Under the pieces are notes generated by a model, which saw nothing but the letters and a program-made list of their open reading frames with translations, made no database searches and had not been told where the DNA came from. The position numbers and the translations under genes are program-made. From positions 3,527-67,526 of the forward strand of contig JBDHWQ010000023.1 in assembly GCA_039810245.1 (NCBI GenBank): a DNA stretch of 64,000 nt. Reading direction: 5' to 3'. This stretch comes from CALDSL01 sp039810245 (GTDB lineage Bacteria; Chloroflexota; Anaerolineae; Anaerolineales; Anaerolineaceae). Below, in pieces: positions 7,980 through 15,793 of the stretch; positions within the stretch are counted from its first letter, which is position 1, and the number at the start of each line of letters is the position of its first letter.

Positions 7980-9935
7980 TTACTGCGGAGTGTGCGCCAG
8001 TACCATGAAAGTTGTCATTACTGCCTCACCATTTCCGATGGACATGCGATTGCCTTCAAAGATGGCCTCGGCGAATAACTCGCGACCAACATACTCCCAA
8101 TCCTTAACCTGAAAAACGGATCCCTGCACCATGTCTTGGTGCAGAAAGTAGAAGAGCGGCGCCCAACTGAGGGTGACGGGAACGCTGCCGGTGGGGCAGG
8201 TGTAGACCATTTCCTCAAAAGGCGCATCCGGCCAGAGGGCGACCGTCACTTCCATTCGTTCCTGGTAGATGTTCAAGTTTCCATCCGTAACCCGCAAGGT
8301 TCCATCCGGATAATTCAGGGTGCGCGGGCAGGGCGTATCACCCCCTTCGACCGTGTATTCCAGGTGGCGCAAGGGTTGCTGATCAGCCTGCACCAGGCTG
8401 CCGTTTGCGGTGAAGCGCACTTTGATCCCTTCTGATTTGAGATGGACTGTGTAGCTCAACTGTTGTGTTCGTACTTCTACCCGAGAGTCAAAATCCATCT
8501 CAAAACTCAGGCAGCGTTGCGAATCCGTCTGCATGCGGCCCAAATAATCTGACCCCATCACGGCTCGAAAATCAGCGTCCTGGTTGGCCAGCACAGCCAT
8601 GTTGTACCAGTACATCACATTGTAGACATAGGCAGCCCTGGTGTCCGGCTGCGCCGCGCTGACGCACCGGTTCACCGCCTGGTTGAATTTGTGCCGGTAA
8701 TAATCTGCCACGCTTTGCGGGTATTGGGCTACCGCATCGGACACTGCCTGGACGTGCGGGTCAACCGGATCGGCGGCATAATACTGGGCGATGGCTTTTG
8801 AAATTGCATCTGCGCGTGGGTCAACCGGTATCATGCCGTACTGAGCAACTGCGTCGGCAATCGCCTGCGCGCGTGGATCCAGCGCCTCAACCGCCTGGCC
8901 ATACTGGGCGACTGCTTTTGATATCGCATCGGCGCGCGGGTCTGGGGGCACGGCCACCTGGCCGTCGCCGGCTAGCGGCAGTGTGACCTGTGTTCCGGTC
9001 ACCGCATACGCGATGTTTTCCCCCGTTTCTACCATCGCGCTTCCTTTGCTCATGGCAACGGTCATCTCAGCCCCGGGGACGGCCTGAACAAACGCGGTTG
9101 ATCCCAGGTGGAAGGCCGCGGAATTGATGCTCAGGCTGGCCACCTCTCCCCCTGCCTGGGTGGAGATCAGCAGCCCGTTTAAGGGTTCAGCCTGGCCGGC
9201 CGGGTTGGGTTGGCTGGAAAAGCGCAGCCGCTGCAAGGGGTCTACCCGGCCCACTGGAAGCAGATCGCCTGCCTGCACCTTGGTTTCCCTGGCCGGGGGC
9301 GGTGCGGGTGTTGCACCAAAACCGGGGACTCCGGGCATGGACAGCGCGAATGGGTTCACTCCGGCCAGGTCCGCCTGGGTTTCTGCTGGCGCGGAAGGAC
9401 TGGCTGTTGCATTGTCCGTTGGCAAACCATGGGGGAGAATGGTTGGGATGAATAACGCATCTGAAATATCCACGTCCAAATTGCTGATTTGCGCATTTCC
9501 CATCAGGACCAGGTTGGCACTCTGCCCTGGTTCCAAATCTGCCTGCAGGCGTACCAGGGCCAGGCTCCATTCACCGGGCTGGCTTTCTACTTCTAATCCA
9601 TCTATCCCGGCCAGGTCAATTAAATCACCTGGTTGACGAAACTCGCCTGCCGGTTCACCGGTCAGCGTAGTCGCCCGCACCTTTCCGGCGCCATAACACG
9701 CCTGGTCAATACCTGTATTGGCGCAAACCAGCAGCATGGACTGGAAGACGGCTGCAAAACCTGGGATTTCGCTGTGATCTTCGGAAACCGGCGTGTCAGC
9801 CGCCTGGCCGGGCTCTGCCTGCCTGGTTGAGGTGGCGGGAGCAGTTGCGTTCGGCTGGCAGGCAGCCAGGATCAGGCAAAACAAAACCAGGCCCATACCC
9901 AAGCGGCCCGCCAGGTAGGTGAGATATACCCTCAT
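7980..9935 (-). CDS. Large secreted lipoprotein with four DPRAxAIxxAVAQY repeats
   Basis: The 651-residue lipoprotein has the lipobox LAAC with Cys at residue 26. The first part (about 60-170) and middle part (about 225-325) look like beta-rich sensor or FecR-like domains (LNGLLISTQAGGEVASLSIN, GSAMVETGENIAYAVTGTQV). Four tandem repeats of 19-21 residues follow, each starting DPRA or DPHV and ending VAQY or IAQY (coding positions about 8945-8708). The C-terminal 230 residues carry paired cysteines. I do not recognise an enzyme. A strong ribosome site (AAGGAG) precedes the ATG. The FecR-like section would suit surface signalling, but that is a guess. Confidence 0.82.
   Translation of the reverse strand: MRVYLTYLAGRLGMGLVLFCLILAACQPNATAPATSTRQAEPGQAADTPVSEDHSEIPGFAAVFQSMLLVCANTGIDQACYGAGKVRATTLTGEPAGEFRQPGDLIDLAGIDGLEVESQPGEWSLALVRLQADLEPGQSANLVLMGNAQISNLDVDISDALFIPTILPHGLPTDNATASPSAPAETQADLAGVNPFALSMPGVPGFGATPAPPPARETKVQAGDLLPVGRVDPLQRLRFSSQPNPAGQAEPLNGLLISTQAGGEVASLSINSAAFHLGSTAFVQAVPGAEMTVAMSKGSAMVETGENIAYAVTGTQVTLPLAGDGQVAVPPDPRADAISKAVAQYGQAVEALDPRAQAIADAVAQYGMIPVDPRADAISKAIAQYYAADPVDPHVQAVSDAVAQYPQSVADYYRHKFNQAVNRCVSAAQPDTRAAYVYNVMYWYNMAVLANQDADFRAVMGSDYLGRMQTDSQRCLSFEMDFDSRVEVRTQQLSYTVHLKSEGIKVRFTANGSLVQADQQPLRHLEYTVEGGDTPCPRTLNYPDGTLRVTDGNLNIYQERMEVTVALWPDAPFEEMVYTCPTGSVPVTLSWAPLFYFLHQDMVQGSVFQVKDWEYVGRELFAEAIFEGNRMSIGNGEAVMTTFMVLAHTPQ
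8708..8945 (-). repeat. Four tandem ~60-bp repeats inside the large lipoprotein gene
   Basis: Each unit encodes 19-21 residues with the consensus DPRAxAIxxAVAQYxxxxV. The copies differ at synonymous and non-synonymous sites (DPRADAISKAVAQY, DPRAQAIADAVAQY, DPRADAISKAIAQY, DPHVQAVSDAVAQY). They are diverged protein repeats, probably short amphipathic helices, rather than recent DNA duplications. Confidence 0.85.
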
Positions 9936-10161
9936 CTATCGCTCCTTAATAATGTTAATAATATTTCGGGCAGGTTTGTACTGAATTTCCCCAGACCTAT
10001 TATACGGAAACCGGCCGCGCTGCGGGGTCTATTATTGCTATAAAAATGATACAAATGATGGACAATTACTCATTCCAGCCAGGGTTGGCATAGATTAGCG
10101 TAGATACCTGTCGTATCACCTTCAATAGCAATAGATTATATTATTTTTGATCTAATAACAC

Positions 10162-10167
10162 TATAAT
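10162..10167 (+). promoter_or_regulatory. TATAAT -10 box, 7 nt before the start codon (leaderless)
   Basis: The perfect TATAAT ends 7 nt before the ATG at 10175, so transcription should begin at or next to the start codon. No ribosome site is present between them. Confidence 0.6.
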
Positions 10168-10174
10168 TCCCATT

Positions 10175-11326
10175 ATGTTCGGCAAAGCGTTGATACCCAT
10201 TCTCTTGTGTGCATTGCTGCTCCAGGCGTGCGCTGTTCACCCCGCGCCAACCACGCAGCCTGGGCCCACTGCGCCGCCTGAACCCACGCTGGTGGTTTCA
10301 GTGCAGGTCGTAATTGCGCCGACCGCCACAGAATCACGGCCAACATCCATCCCAACCCCACAGCCAACCGCGACCGCGCAGCCGACATTGGGACCAACGG
10401 CTACCGTTTGGCCGCCGGTGTTTGATCTTTATTCCCTTCAGGACATCCGCAACCTGGATAGCTTTGTGGTGACCGTGAACGAGAAGAATACGGTAAACGG
10501 CCAGCTGACCCAGCTGACCAACACGATTGGATACATCAAAGAGCCTTTTGCGGCATATAACCTCAACCAGTACTATAGTGGCACGGACCGCACGTATGTT
10601 GTTGGTGGCTGGACGTATACATCCACGGGCAGCGGTGATTGGTATATCTCTGCCAGGCCAAGTGATGACGTTTTTTTGAAAGCGGATAGCCCTGCCGGGA
10701 ACACAGAAAAACTGGTGGACGCTCAATTCGCCGGCCTTGAGGAATTCCAGGGCATCCCGGCGTACCATTTTGTTCTCAGCCCGACCACATCTACGCAAGC
10801 CAATACCAAAACGCAATTGGAAGGTGATTTCTACCTGGCGCGAGAAGGCAACTATGTGTTGTATTCTCACTGGAAGGAGACCAGCGGCCAGGACAATTTC
10901 CAACAGGTGTATGAGGTAACCGAGACCGTATCCTCGATCAACGAGTTAGGTGAGATCAAGATCCCAGCCGATTTGGAGCCGATGGTGACCGCGGCGCAAC
11001 TGCCCGCGGAGATGGGCCTGCCCTTACCGGGGGATAGCGCTCTCTACCAGATGATCCGTTATAAGAATGGAATTGGCGTTGACCTTTACTATTTTTCCGA
11101 TCCAAAAGTCAGCAAAGAGCAGTTCCTGGATTACTACCGCCAGATGCCGGAAACGGATGGATGGCATGTGACGCACGTCGGGCATGTGAACTTGCACCAG
11201 GATGATTGCGAGTTCTCACAAGAATGTGTGATGATTCAGAAAGGGAACACGCAGGTGATCCTGTATTACAACGGCGTCACCGTCAGGGCAGAATTCGATT
11301 GGCCGCATTTATATTCTCCATTGTAG
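10175..11326 (+). CDS. Secreted lipoprotein, LppX/LolA-like fold possible
   Basis: The 383-residue lipoprotein has the lipobox LLQAC (Cys at residue 19) and a long Thr/Pro/Gln-rich linker (about 25-85). Its beta-rich domain (about 90-270) has the pattern FVVTVNEKNTVNG, YVVGGWTYTSTGSGDWY, GIPAYHFVLS, which resembles the antiparallel sheet of LppX/LprG or LolA-like carriers. A further C-terminal segment (about 280-383) contains the Cys pair DDCEFSQECV. The fold call is tentative. The promoter lies so close to the ATG that the mRNA is probably leaderless. Confidence 0.78.
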   Translation: MFGKALIPILLCALLLQACAVHPAPTTQPGPTAPPEPTLVVSVQVVIAPTATESRPTSIPTPQPTATAQPTLGPTATVWPPVFDLYSLQDIRNLDSFVVTVNEKNTVNGQLTQLTNTIGYIKEPFAAYNLNQYYSGTDRTYVVGGWTYTSTGSGDWYISARPSDDVFLKADSPAGNTEKLVDAQFAGLEEFQGIPAYHFVLSPTTSTQANTKTQLEGDFYLAREGNYVLYSHWKETSGQDNFQQVYEVTETVSSINELGEIKIPADLEPMVTAAQLPAEMGLPLPGDSALYQMIRYKNGIGVDLYYFSDPKVSKEQFLDYYRQMPETDGWHVTHVGHVNLHQDDCEFSQECVMIQKGNTQVILYYNGVTVRAEFDWPHLYSPL

Positions 11327-11368
11327 ACAAGGCGAGAGCGGCGGAATTGTTTTTCCTTCTGTCGAAAC

Positions 11369-11497
11369 CAGGTAGAAAAACAGATTCTGGAAGCACTTAA
11401 AGAAGAGTCTTATGAGCAGTATCAAGCATTCATCAGCGAGCGAGACGCCACAGCATCACGCTTCCGTGAAAGCATTCCTTGCTTCAATAGAGGATGA
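11369..11497 (+). pseudogene. Possible decayed gene fragment, unidentified
   Basis: Between the lipoprotein gene and the convergent DUF2938 gene, one plus-strand frame encodes a protein-like helical stretch (QVEKQILEALKEESYEQYQA, then FISERDATASRFRESI) and ends in TGA at 11495. No start codon or ribosome site precedes it. The composition looks coding, but I cannot name the family. Confidence 0.3.
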
Positions 11498-11523
11498 ACA
11501 GACATGAACCATCAAATCAGAGT

Positions 11524-12030
11524 TTATCGCGTCCAAAGGAGAAGGCTGGCCAACCAACCGAAGAAGGACAGTCCCACTCCAAACGCCACATGGTTCATCA
11601 GCGTGCGCAGCCTTGCCTGCATCGGATTCGCCGATCTGGACGCCGCGACACCAAATCCAAACGACGGCTGCATGATCAAGAATGGCGCCAGCACGGTAAC
11701 AACGCCGAAAACCAGCGCGGCGGACGGGGTGGGGCGTTCCAGCCAGCGGGTGCCCATGATGGCGATAAACATGCCGGCAAAGGTAATGCCGATCAGGTAA
11801 TGCGCCAACCATCCCACCTGGCATTCCGCATTCTTCCGTGGCGAAGCGGCGATGTTGGCATGCCGGAAAACGCCAGCGGGCATATAGCGGATCCAGCGCC
11901 CGACCAGGCAAATGTTGGATGGCGGAATTTTCAGAATCTGTTTGAGCAACAGTCCCCACAGGTCAAAGGTGAGTGTCGCGCCAATTCCCATCAGGACGGC
12001 GCTGAGGATGATAAGAGCAAGCGTGTTCAT
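11524..12030 (-). CDS. DUF2938 family membrane protein
   Basis: The ATG at 12030 (MNTLALIILSAVLMGIG) is chosen because a GGAATC patch precedes it and it begins the first membrane helix; the frame is open further upstream. The 168-residue product has about four membrane helices and the DUF2938 motifs LTFDLWGLL, LVGRWIRYMPAGVFRH, GWLAHYLIGI, LIMQPSFGFGVAASR and LMNHVAFGVGL. The function of the family is unknown. The conserved His and Arg residues suggest a metal or haem site at the membrane. It is the last gene of the leftward run behind the MalT-like regulator. Confidence 0.85.
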   Translation of the reverse strand: MNTLALIILSAVLMGIGATLTFDLWGLLLKQILKIPPSNICLVGRWIRYMPAGVFRHANIAASPRKNAECQVGWLAHYLIGITFAGMFIAIMGTRWLERPTPSAALVFGVVTVLAPFLIMQPSFGFGVAASRSANPMQARLRTLMNHVAFGVGLSFFGWLASLLLWTR

Positions 12031-12061
12031 GGATTCCTTTTTGTTGGCTGAACGATCTGGC

Positions 12062-12322
12062 CTATGTGGGGTCGTTGTGGCTGCCGGTGATGGCATTGAC
12101 AGAGATGAGGGTGATCCCCAGGTCGCGGATGCGCCGCAGGATGCCGTGCAGCGCCGCCTGGTCAATCACCGCGCCGGTGAGAAGCGTGGTGCCGTCGTCT
12201 TCCAGGGTGATGCTCAACCCATCAAACCGGTCTGACCACTGGCGGCCCAGATGGCCCTGGATGCGGATCTGGTAGATCCTGGGTTGGTTTGTGGGGCCAT
12301 CTGGGCTGCGCGTGTTTGACAT
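12062..12322 (-). CDS. Small conserved protein of the MalT/DUF4386 cassette (paralogue of the gene at 31789)
   Basis: This 86-residue soluble protein reads PRIYQIRIQGHLGRQWSDRF, then DGLSITLEDDGTTLLTGAVI and DQAALHGILRRIRDLGITL. The same pattern (YxIxxxGHLxxxWSxxFDGL, then GPxxDQAALxGxLxxLxxL) recurs in the 74-residue product at 31789-32013, in the second MalT cassette. Its size and alpha/beta pattern suggest an ACT/BON-sized regulatory domain, but I cannot assign a family. It lies 20 bp after the oxidoreductase gene and 31 bp before the DUF2938 gene. Confidence 0.8.
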   Translation of the reverse strand: MSNTRSPDGPTNQPRIYQIRIQGHLGRQWSDRFDGLSITLEDDGTTLLTGAVIDQAALHGILRRIRDLGITLISVNAITGSHNDPT

Positions 12323-12342
12323 TTTCTTTTTCGCTTTCTTCT

Positions 12343-13254
12343 TTATGCCACCTGGATAACAACATTCCCGGCTTTGCGCCCCAGGCCAACGTAACGGTGC
12401 GCCTCGGGTACCTGTTCCAGCGGGTAGCAGCGGTCGATGACCGCCCGGATCTTGCCGGCTTCGATCAGGTCACGGACGGTAGACAGTTCTTCGAGGCTCT
12501 GCTTGGTGTTGAGTCTGGCAACGCTGACAAACGCCCCGCCCGGCGCCAGCGCTTTTTCGGCCTTATCCTTTGGGCATTTGCCCACCGCATCGCAGATGGC
12601 GTCATACTGCGCTCCGCCAGCCGAAAAATCTTCGCGGGTGTAATCGATCACCCGGTCCGCCCCCAGCGCCTTCACCATGCCCAGATTCTCGGTACTGCAA
12701 ACCGCGGTCACATGCGCACCGAACGCTTTGGCGATCTGCACCGCATAGGTGCCCACGCTGCCGGACGCGCCGTAAATCAGCACTTTTTGCCCGCGTTGTA
12801 CCTTGCCTTTGCGCAGCAGACGCAGGGCGGTCGGCGCGCCGATCGGCACCGCGGCGGCTTCTTCATAGGTCATGTTATGCGGCTTGGGTAGAACCATACT
12901 ATCTTCCCGCAGGCTCTTATATTCCGCGTGCCCGCCGAAGTTCTGCGCCAGGGTAGATGCAAACACTGCGTCGCCGACCTTGAAGCGGGTCACGCCCTGG
13001 CCGACTGCCACAACCTCACCGGAAAGTTCCATGCCGTAAATTGGGTGTTTGGGTTTGGTGAAACCCAGCGTGATCCGCGCGGGGAGCCAGAACGCGGGTG
13101 GCACGTCCAGGCTGCGCATGCGCAGATCCCCGGCGCTGATGGTCGTCGCGCGTACTTTCACTAAGATTTCGTTGTCTTTGGGGGCCGGTGTTTGCACTTC
13201 CATGAGCTGAAGTACTTCAGGACCGCCGAACTTGCTTGCTACAATCGCTTTCAT
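12343..13254 (-). CDS. NAD(P)-dependent quinone-oxidoreductase-like enzyme (zinc-free MDR family)
   Basis: The 303-residue product is a medium-chain dehydrogenase/reductase. Its N-terminal GroES-like domain (MKAIVASKFGGPEVLQLMEV, then GMELSGEVVAVGQGVTRFKVGD) is followed by a Rossmann domain with the dinucleotide loop YGASGSVGTYAVQIAKAFGA (about residues 158-177). The catalytic zinc ligands of alcohol dehydrogenases and the structural zinc Cys cluster are absent, as in quinone oxidoreductases. The typical substrate is a quinone or an alpha,beta-unsaturated carbonyl. It sits in a run of DUF4386-like membrane genes, which may supply its physiological context. Confidence 0.9.
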   Translation of the reverse strand: MKAIVASKFGGPEVLQLMEVQTPAPKDNEILVKVRATTISAGDLRMRSLDVPPAFWLPARITLGFTKPKHPIYGMELSGEVVAVGQGVTRFKVGDAVFASTLAQNFGGHAEYKSLREDSMVLPKPHNMTYEEAAAVPIGAPTALRLLRKGKVQRGQKVLIYGASGSVGTYAVQIAKAFGAHVTAVCSTENLGMVKALGADRVIDYTREDFSAGGAQYDAICDAVGKCPKDKAEKALAPGGAFVSVARLNTKQSLEELSTVRDLIEAGKIRAVIDRCYPLEQVPEAHRYVGLGRKAGNVVIQVA

Positions 13255-13298
13255 TTTGACCTTTCCTTTTTCGCAAACATCTTTTTCTTATTACAATC

Positions 13299-14000
13299 TC
13301 AAACTGCCTTACCGGGTTCGTGTTGGACGGCATCGAATCGTGCTTTGTCCGTGTTGGCACCGGAGGCTGGCACCCGGCGCTCAAAAAACAGCGCAAATCC
13401 AAGCCAGACCAGAGCCATCCCCGTGGGGATACCTGTCAACTGATCGAGCTGAACAGGAAGCAGCCTGAACAGGATACCCGCCAAAGGCCCCGATACGGCC
13501 AGCAGGCCGCCCGCTCCGCGCGGCAGGGTGCGCGCGCGGAAGGTAGCGATACCAAACAACACCAGGCCGAATATAAACAGCACCGACGCAAGCGAATAAA
13601 CCGTTTGGAGGCCGCCGAGGTTCATCGAAACAGCGGTTCCGCTTCTCATCGCTAAGGCGCTCTCAACAAACGCCGGCGCCACGCCTGTCAACAAAGGCAG
13701 CACAGTTGGTTCGATGAAGGAGAAACACATCTGCACTGCAAAGTAGGTGGTTAGCAGGAGATAACCGGCCAGGCCCAGCCAACCAGACGCTTCCACCTGC
13801 CTGGCGTACAGCCCCGTAATACCCAACAGGCCAAATATGGACATCAGCGTTTTAACCGAAGTGATGAGGATGAAAGCGCTGGTGTTGACGGTCGCAAGAA
13901 CATCCGGTTGCCGGATCGGTAGAATGGCCGCGAATATTGCGCCTGCCACCGCAGCGGATAGCCCTGCTGCACGGATGAGATTTGGGACAGTTACCTTCAT
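13299..14000 (-). CDS. DUF4386-like polytopic membrane protein (A1)
   Basis: The start at 14000 follows CAGGAGTGCAAA. The 233-residue product has about seven hydrophobic segments. The core motif GLLGITGLYARQVEASGWLG, then LAGYLLLTTYFAVQMCFSFI, aligns with GVLGLAGVYTRQVEKAGWLG in the gene at 14882-15613, so the two are paralogues. The C-terminal FRARTLPRGAGGLLAVSGPL and FALFFERR also match. No catalytic residues stand out and the function is unknown. It is part of a leftward run of small membrane genes behind a MalT-like regulator. Confidence 0.8.
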   Translation of the reverse strand: MKVTVPNLIRAAGLSAAVAGAIFAAILPIRQPDVLATVNTSAFILITSVKTLMSIFGLLGITGLYARQVEASGWLGLAGYLLLTTYFAVQMCFSFIEPTVLPLLTGVAPAFVESALAMRSGTAVSMNLGGLQTVYSLASVLFIFGLVLFGIATFRARTLPRGAGGLLAVSGPLAGILFRLLPVQLDQLTGIPTGMALVWLGFALFFERRVPASGANTDKARFDAVQHEPGKAV

Positions 14001-14069
14001 TTTGCACTCCTGATCGCGGTCTTTGCTTTGAGGTTTATGCATTGGCATTCTTCACGGTGCACGGTCTTG

Positions 14070-14804
14070 CTATTCCTGTTGTTCTCTGTCAAGATCCGCG
14101 GTGATGGCGGTGGGCTTGAAACCTTTGACGATCAGGTAAACGCCCAACCCAAACTCGAACGTCGCGATTGGGATCACACTGAGGGTGGTGAGTGTCAATG
14201 CCAGCCCGCTGACCCCGAACATGAGCAGCGCCATATTGACAAACATCACCGGCGCGCCGATGAAGGCCAGCACGGGCAGTAACCTTGGCACCAGGCGCGA
14301 CCGGTAGAGCATATAGCCCAGGAGCAGGTCGTTCACGGCCGGCATGATGCCCTGCCCGAGGTGGAACCAGTCGTACTGCGCGATCAGCGCCCGGGCGGTG
14401 ACCAATCCTTCTGCGCCAACCCCGCTTTTCCTTAAGCTAACGATCGTCATGAGAGAAACCACGCCGGCAAAGATGGTAGCGGCTTCGAGGATGCGCGACC
14501 CAATGAAACCCAGTGATAAGACTTCGTTCTGCCGCTTGAGCGCAGGGAACAGCGCGACTGCCGTGCCGATGCCGGTAAGCGCAACGATGATCTCCAGGAT
14601 GCCGCCGACAACGACGCCCGTATCAGGGCCGAGGCCTAAGATGTAGTTTGGTGTACGCACCGCGGCGTACAGGGCAAATTGTGGGACTGCGATGAAGGTG
14701 AGCAGGTACAGAATACCCGCGGCGAGTGAGATCTTTCGCGATGGGGCCAGAGAAGTGCGGGACATGTCAGGGGCGTGGTCTTGATCCAGAACATTGGCTT
14801 TCAT
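14070..14804 (-). CDS. DUF4386 domain membrane protein (A2)
   Basis: The ATG at 14804 follows AAGGAGTTACGA and is preferred over the longer open frame. The 244-residue product matches DUF4386: AAGILYLLTFIAVPQFALYA, GGILEIIVALTGIGTAVALF, SRILEAATIFAGVVSL, and HLGQGIMPAVNDLLLGYMLY with the conserved Asn-Asp after the Gly-rich helix. About six or seven membrane helices are expected. DUF4386 proteins are common in Chloroflexota and other soil bacteria beside LuxR-type regulators. No biochemical role is established. Confidence 0.88.
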   Translation of the reverse strand: MKANVLDQDHAPDMSRTSLAPSRKISLAAGILYLLTFIAVPQFALYAAVRTPNYILGLGPDTGVVVGGILEIIVALTGIGTAVALFPALKRQNEVLSLGFIGSRILEAATIFAGVVSLMTIVSLRKSGVGAEGLVTARALIAQYDWFHLGQGIMPAVNDLLLGYMLYRSRLVPRLLPVLAFIGAPVMFVNMALLMFGVSGLALTLTTLSVIPIATFEFGLGVYLIVKGFKPTAITADLDREQQE

Positions 14805-14881
14805 TTCGTAACTCCTTGTGTACACGATTGCGATTGCTTCCGGCAGGTGGTCACCAGACCACCTGCCGCATCTCATCCGCT

Positions 14882-15613
14882 TCAGGCGGCGTTGGTTGCT
14901 TCAGGGTTGGCGGTTTGTTGGGCGAGCATGGTTTCCGCGGATTTGACCCGCCGTTCGGTTAGCAGCGCGTAGCCCATCCAGGCTAGGCCCAATCCCATGG
15001 GAACCATGATGATTTTTGCCGCGGTCTCGGTGGATACGAGAGCGCTAAACGGCACCATCACCGACCCGAGGGCCAGTAAAGCGGCTGCCCAGCGCGGCAG
15101 CACTCGGGCGCGGAAAGTAGCGATGGCAAACAGCAGCGAGCCTAAGATCAGCATCGGCGTGGAGATCGTCCACAGCAGGGGCAGTGCGCCAAGGTTTACC
15201 TGGCTGGGTACCCCGGTGAACATTCCCATGAGGCCGGCCACGAAGGGCGGAAACGCACTCGCCAACTGGGGTAGAAGCACAGCTTCGACGAAAGAAACCA
15301 TTCCGACCAGTGCCATCCAGGCGCTGAACAGGAGGAAGCCGGTCAGCCCCAGCCAGCCGGCCTTTTCGACCTGCCGGGTGTACACTCCCGCCAGCCCCAA
15401 CACACCGAAGAAGCCCAGGGAGGTTGCAAAGATGTGGACGATGATCCAGGTGGAGGTCGTGACCGAAGCAGGCTCATTGGCCGGGTGGAACATGCCCAAC
15501 ACGACAATACCCACCCCGGCCAGCATGGCCGAGAACCCTGCCAACCGCATAAGTGCCGCGGTAGAAATCCTTGCATTGGTCTCTTTTTTGGCGTTCGTGT
15601 TTTTCGTATTCAT
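14882..15613 (-). CDS. DUF4386-like polytopic membrane protein (A3), first gene behind the GGGGA repeats
   Basis: The ATG at 15613 follows GGAGAGTTCAA; a longer reading frame upstream lacks a ribosome site. The 243-residue product has a polar N-terminus (NTKNTNAKKETNARIST), then about seven helices, with FFGVLGLAGVYTRQVEKAGW and FRARVLPRWAAALLALGSVM shared with the paralogue at 13299-14000. It is the first gene after the three TGTGGGGA repeats at 15679-15732, so it probably heads the transcript A3-A2-A1-oxidoreductase-small protein-DUF2938. Confidence 0.82.
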   Translation of the reverse strand: MNTKNTNAKKETNARISTAALMRLAGFSAMLAGVGIVVLGMFHPANEPASVTTSTWIIVHIFATSLGFFGVLGLAGVYTRQVEKAGWLGLTGFLLFSAWMALVGMVSFVEAVLLPQLASAFPPFVAGLMGMFTGVPSQVNLGALPLLWTISTPMLILGSLLFAIATFRARVLPRWAAALLALGSVMVPFSALVSTETAAKIIMVPMGLGLAWMGYALLTERRVKSAETMLAQQTANPEATNAA

Positions 15614-15678
15614 TTGAACTCTCCTTTCAATCTCGCTTACCGATAGGTTGTTGATTACGATGACAATATACAAAAGCG

Positions 15679-15732
15679 TGTGGGGAGATGTCTTCCCCAT
15701 ATGTGGGGATTGCTGTTGGTAGGGTGTGGGGA
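15679..15732. promoter_or_regulatory. Three TGTGGGGA direct repeats, exactly 23 bp apart (candidate MalT-like boxes)
   Basis: TGTGGGGA occurs at 15679-15686, 15702-15709 and 15725-15732 with identical 23-bp spacing. The region lies 66-119 bp upstream of the first DUF4386-like gene and just after the MalT-like regulator gene. The E. coli MalT box has a GGGGA core and is also arranged in direct repeats, so these are good candidates for binding by the adjacent regulator. A TCTTCCCC copy between the first two repeats also forms inverted pairs with them. Confidence 0.65.
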
Positions 15733-15741
15733 TTAACAAGA

Positions 15742-15776
15742 GCGGGCCGGGGAGCATAACCAGCTCCCCGGCCCGC
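15742..15776 (-). terminator. Terminator-like hairpin after the MalT-like regulator
   Basis: A perfect 14-bp GC-rich stem, GCGGGCCGGGGAGC (15742-15755) with its complement at 15763-15776, closes a 7-nt loop 18 bp after the regulator stop codon. On the minus strand TCTTGTTAAT follows, so the T-tract is interrupted. It separates the regulator transcript from the downstream membrane-gene transcript. Confidence 0.65.
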
Positions 15777-15793
15777 AATCCGAAAAAAAGAAT

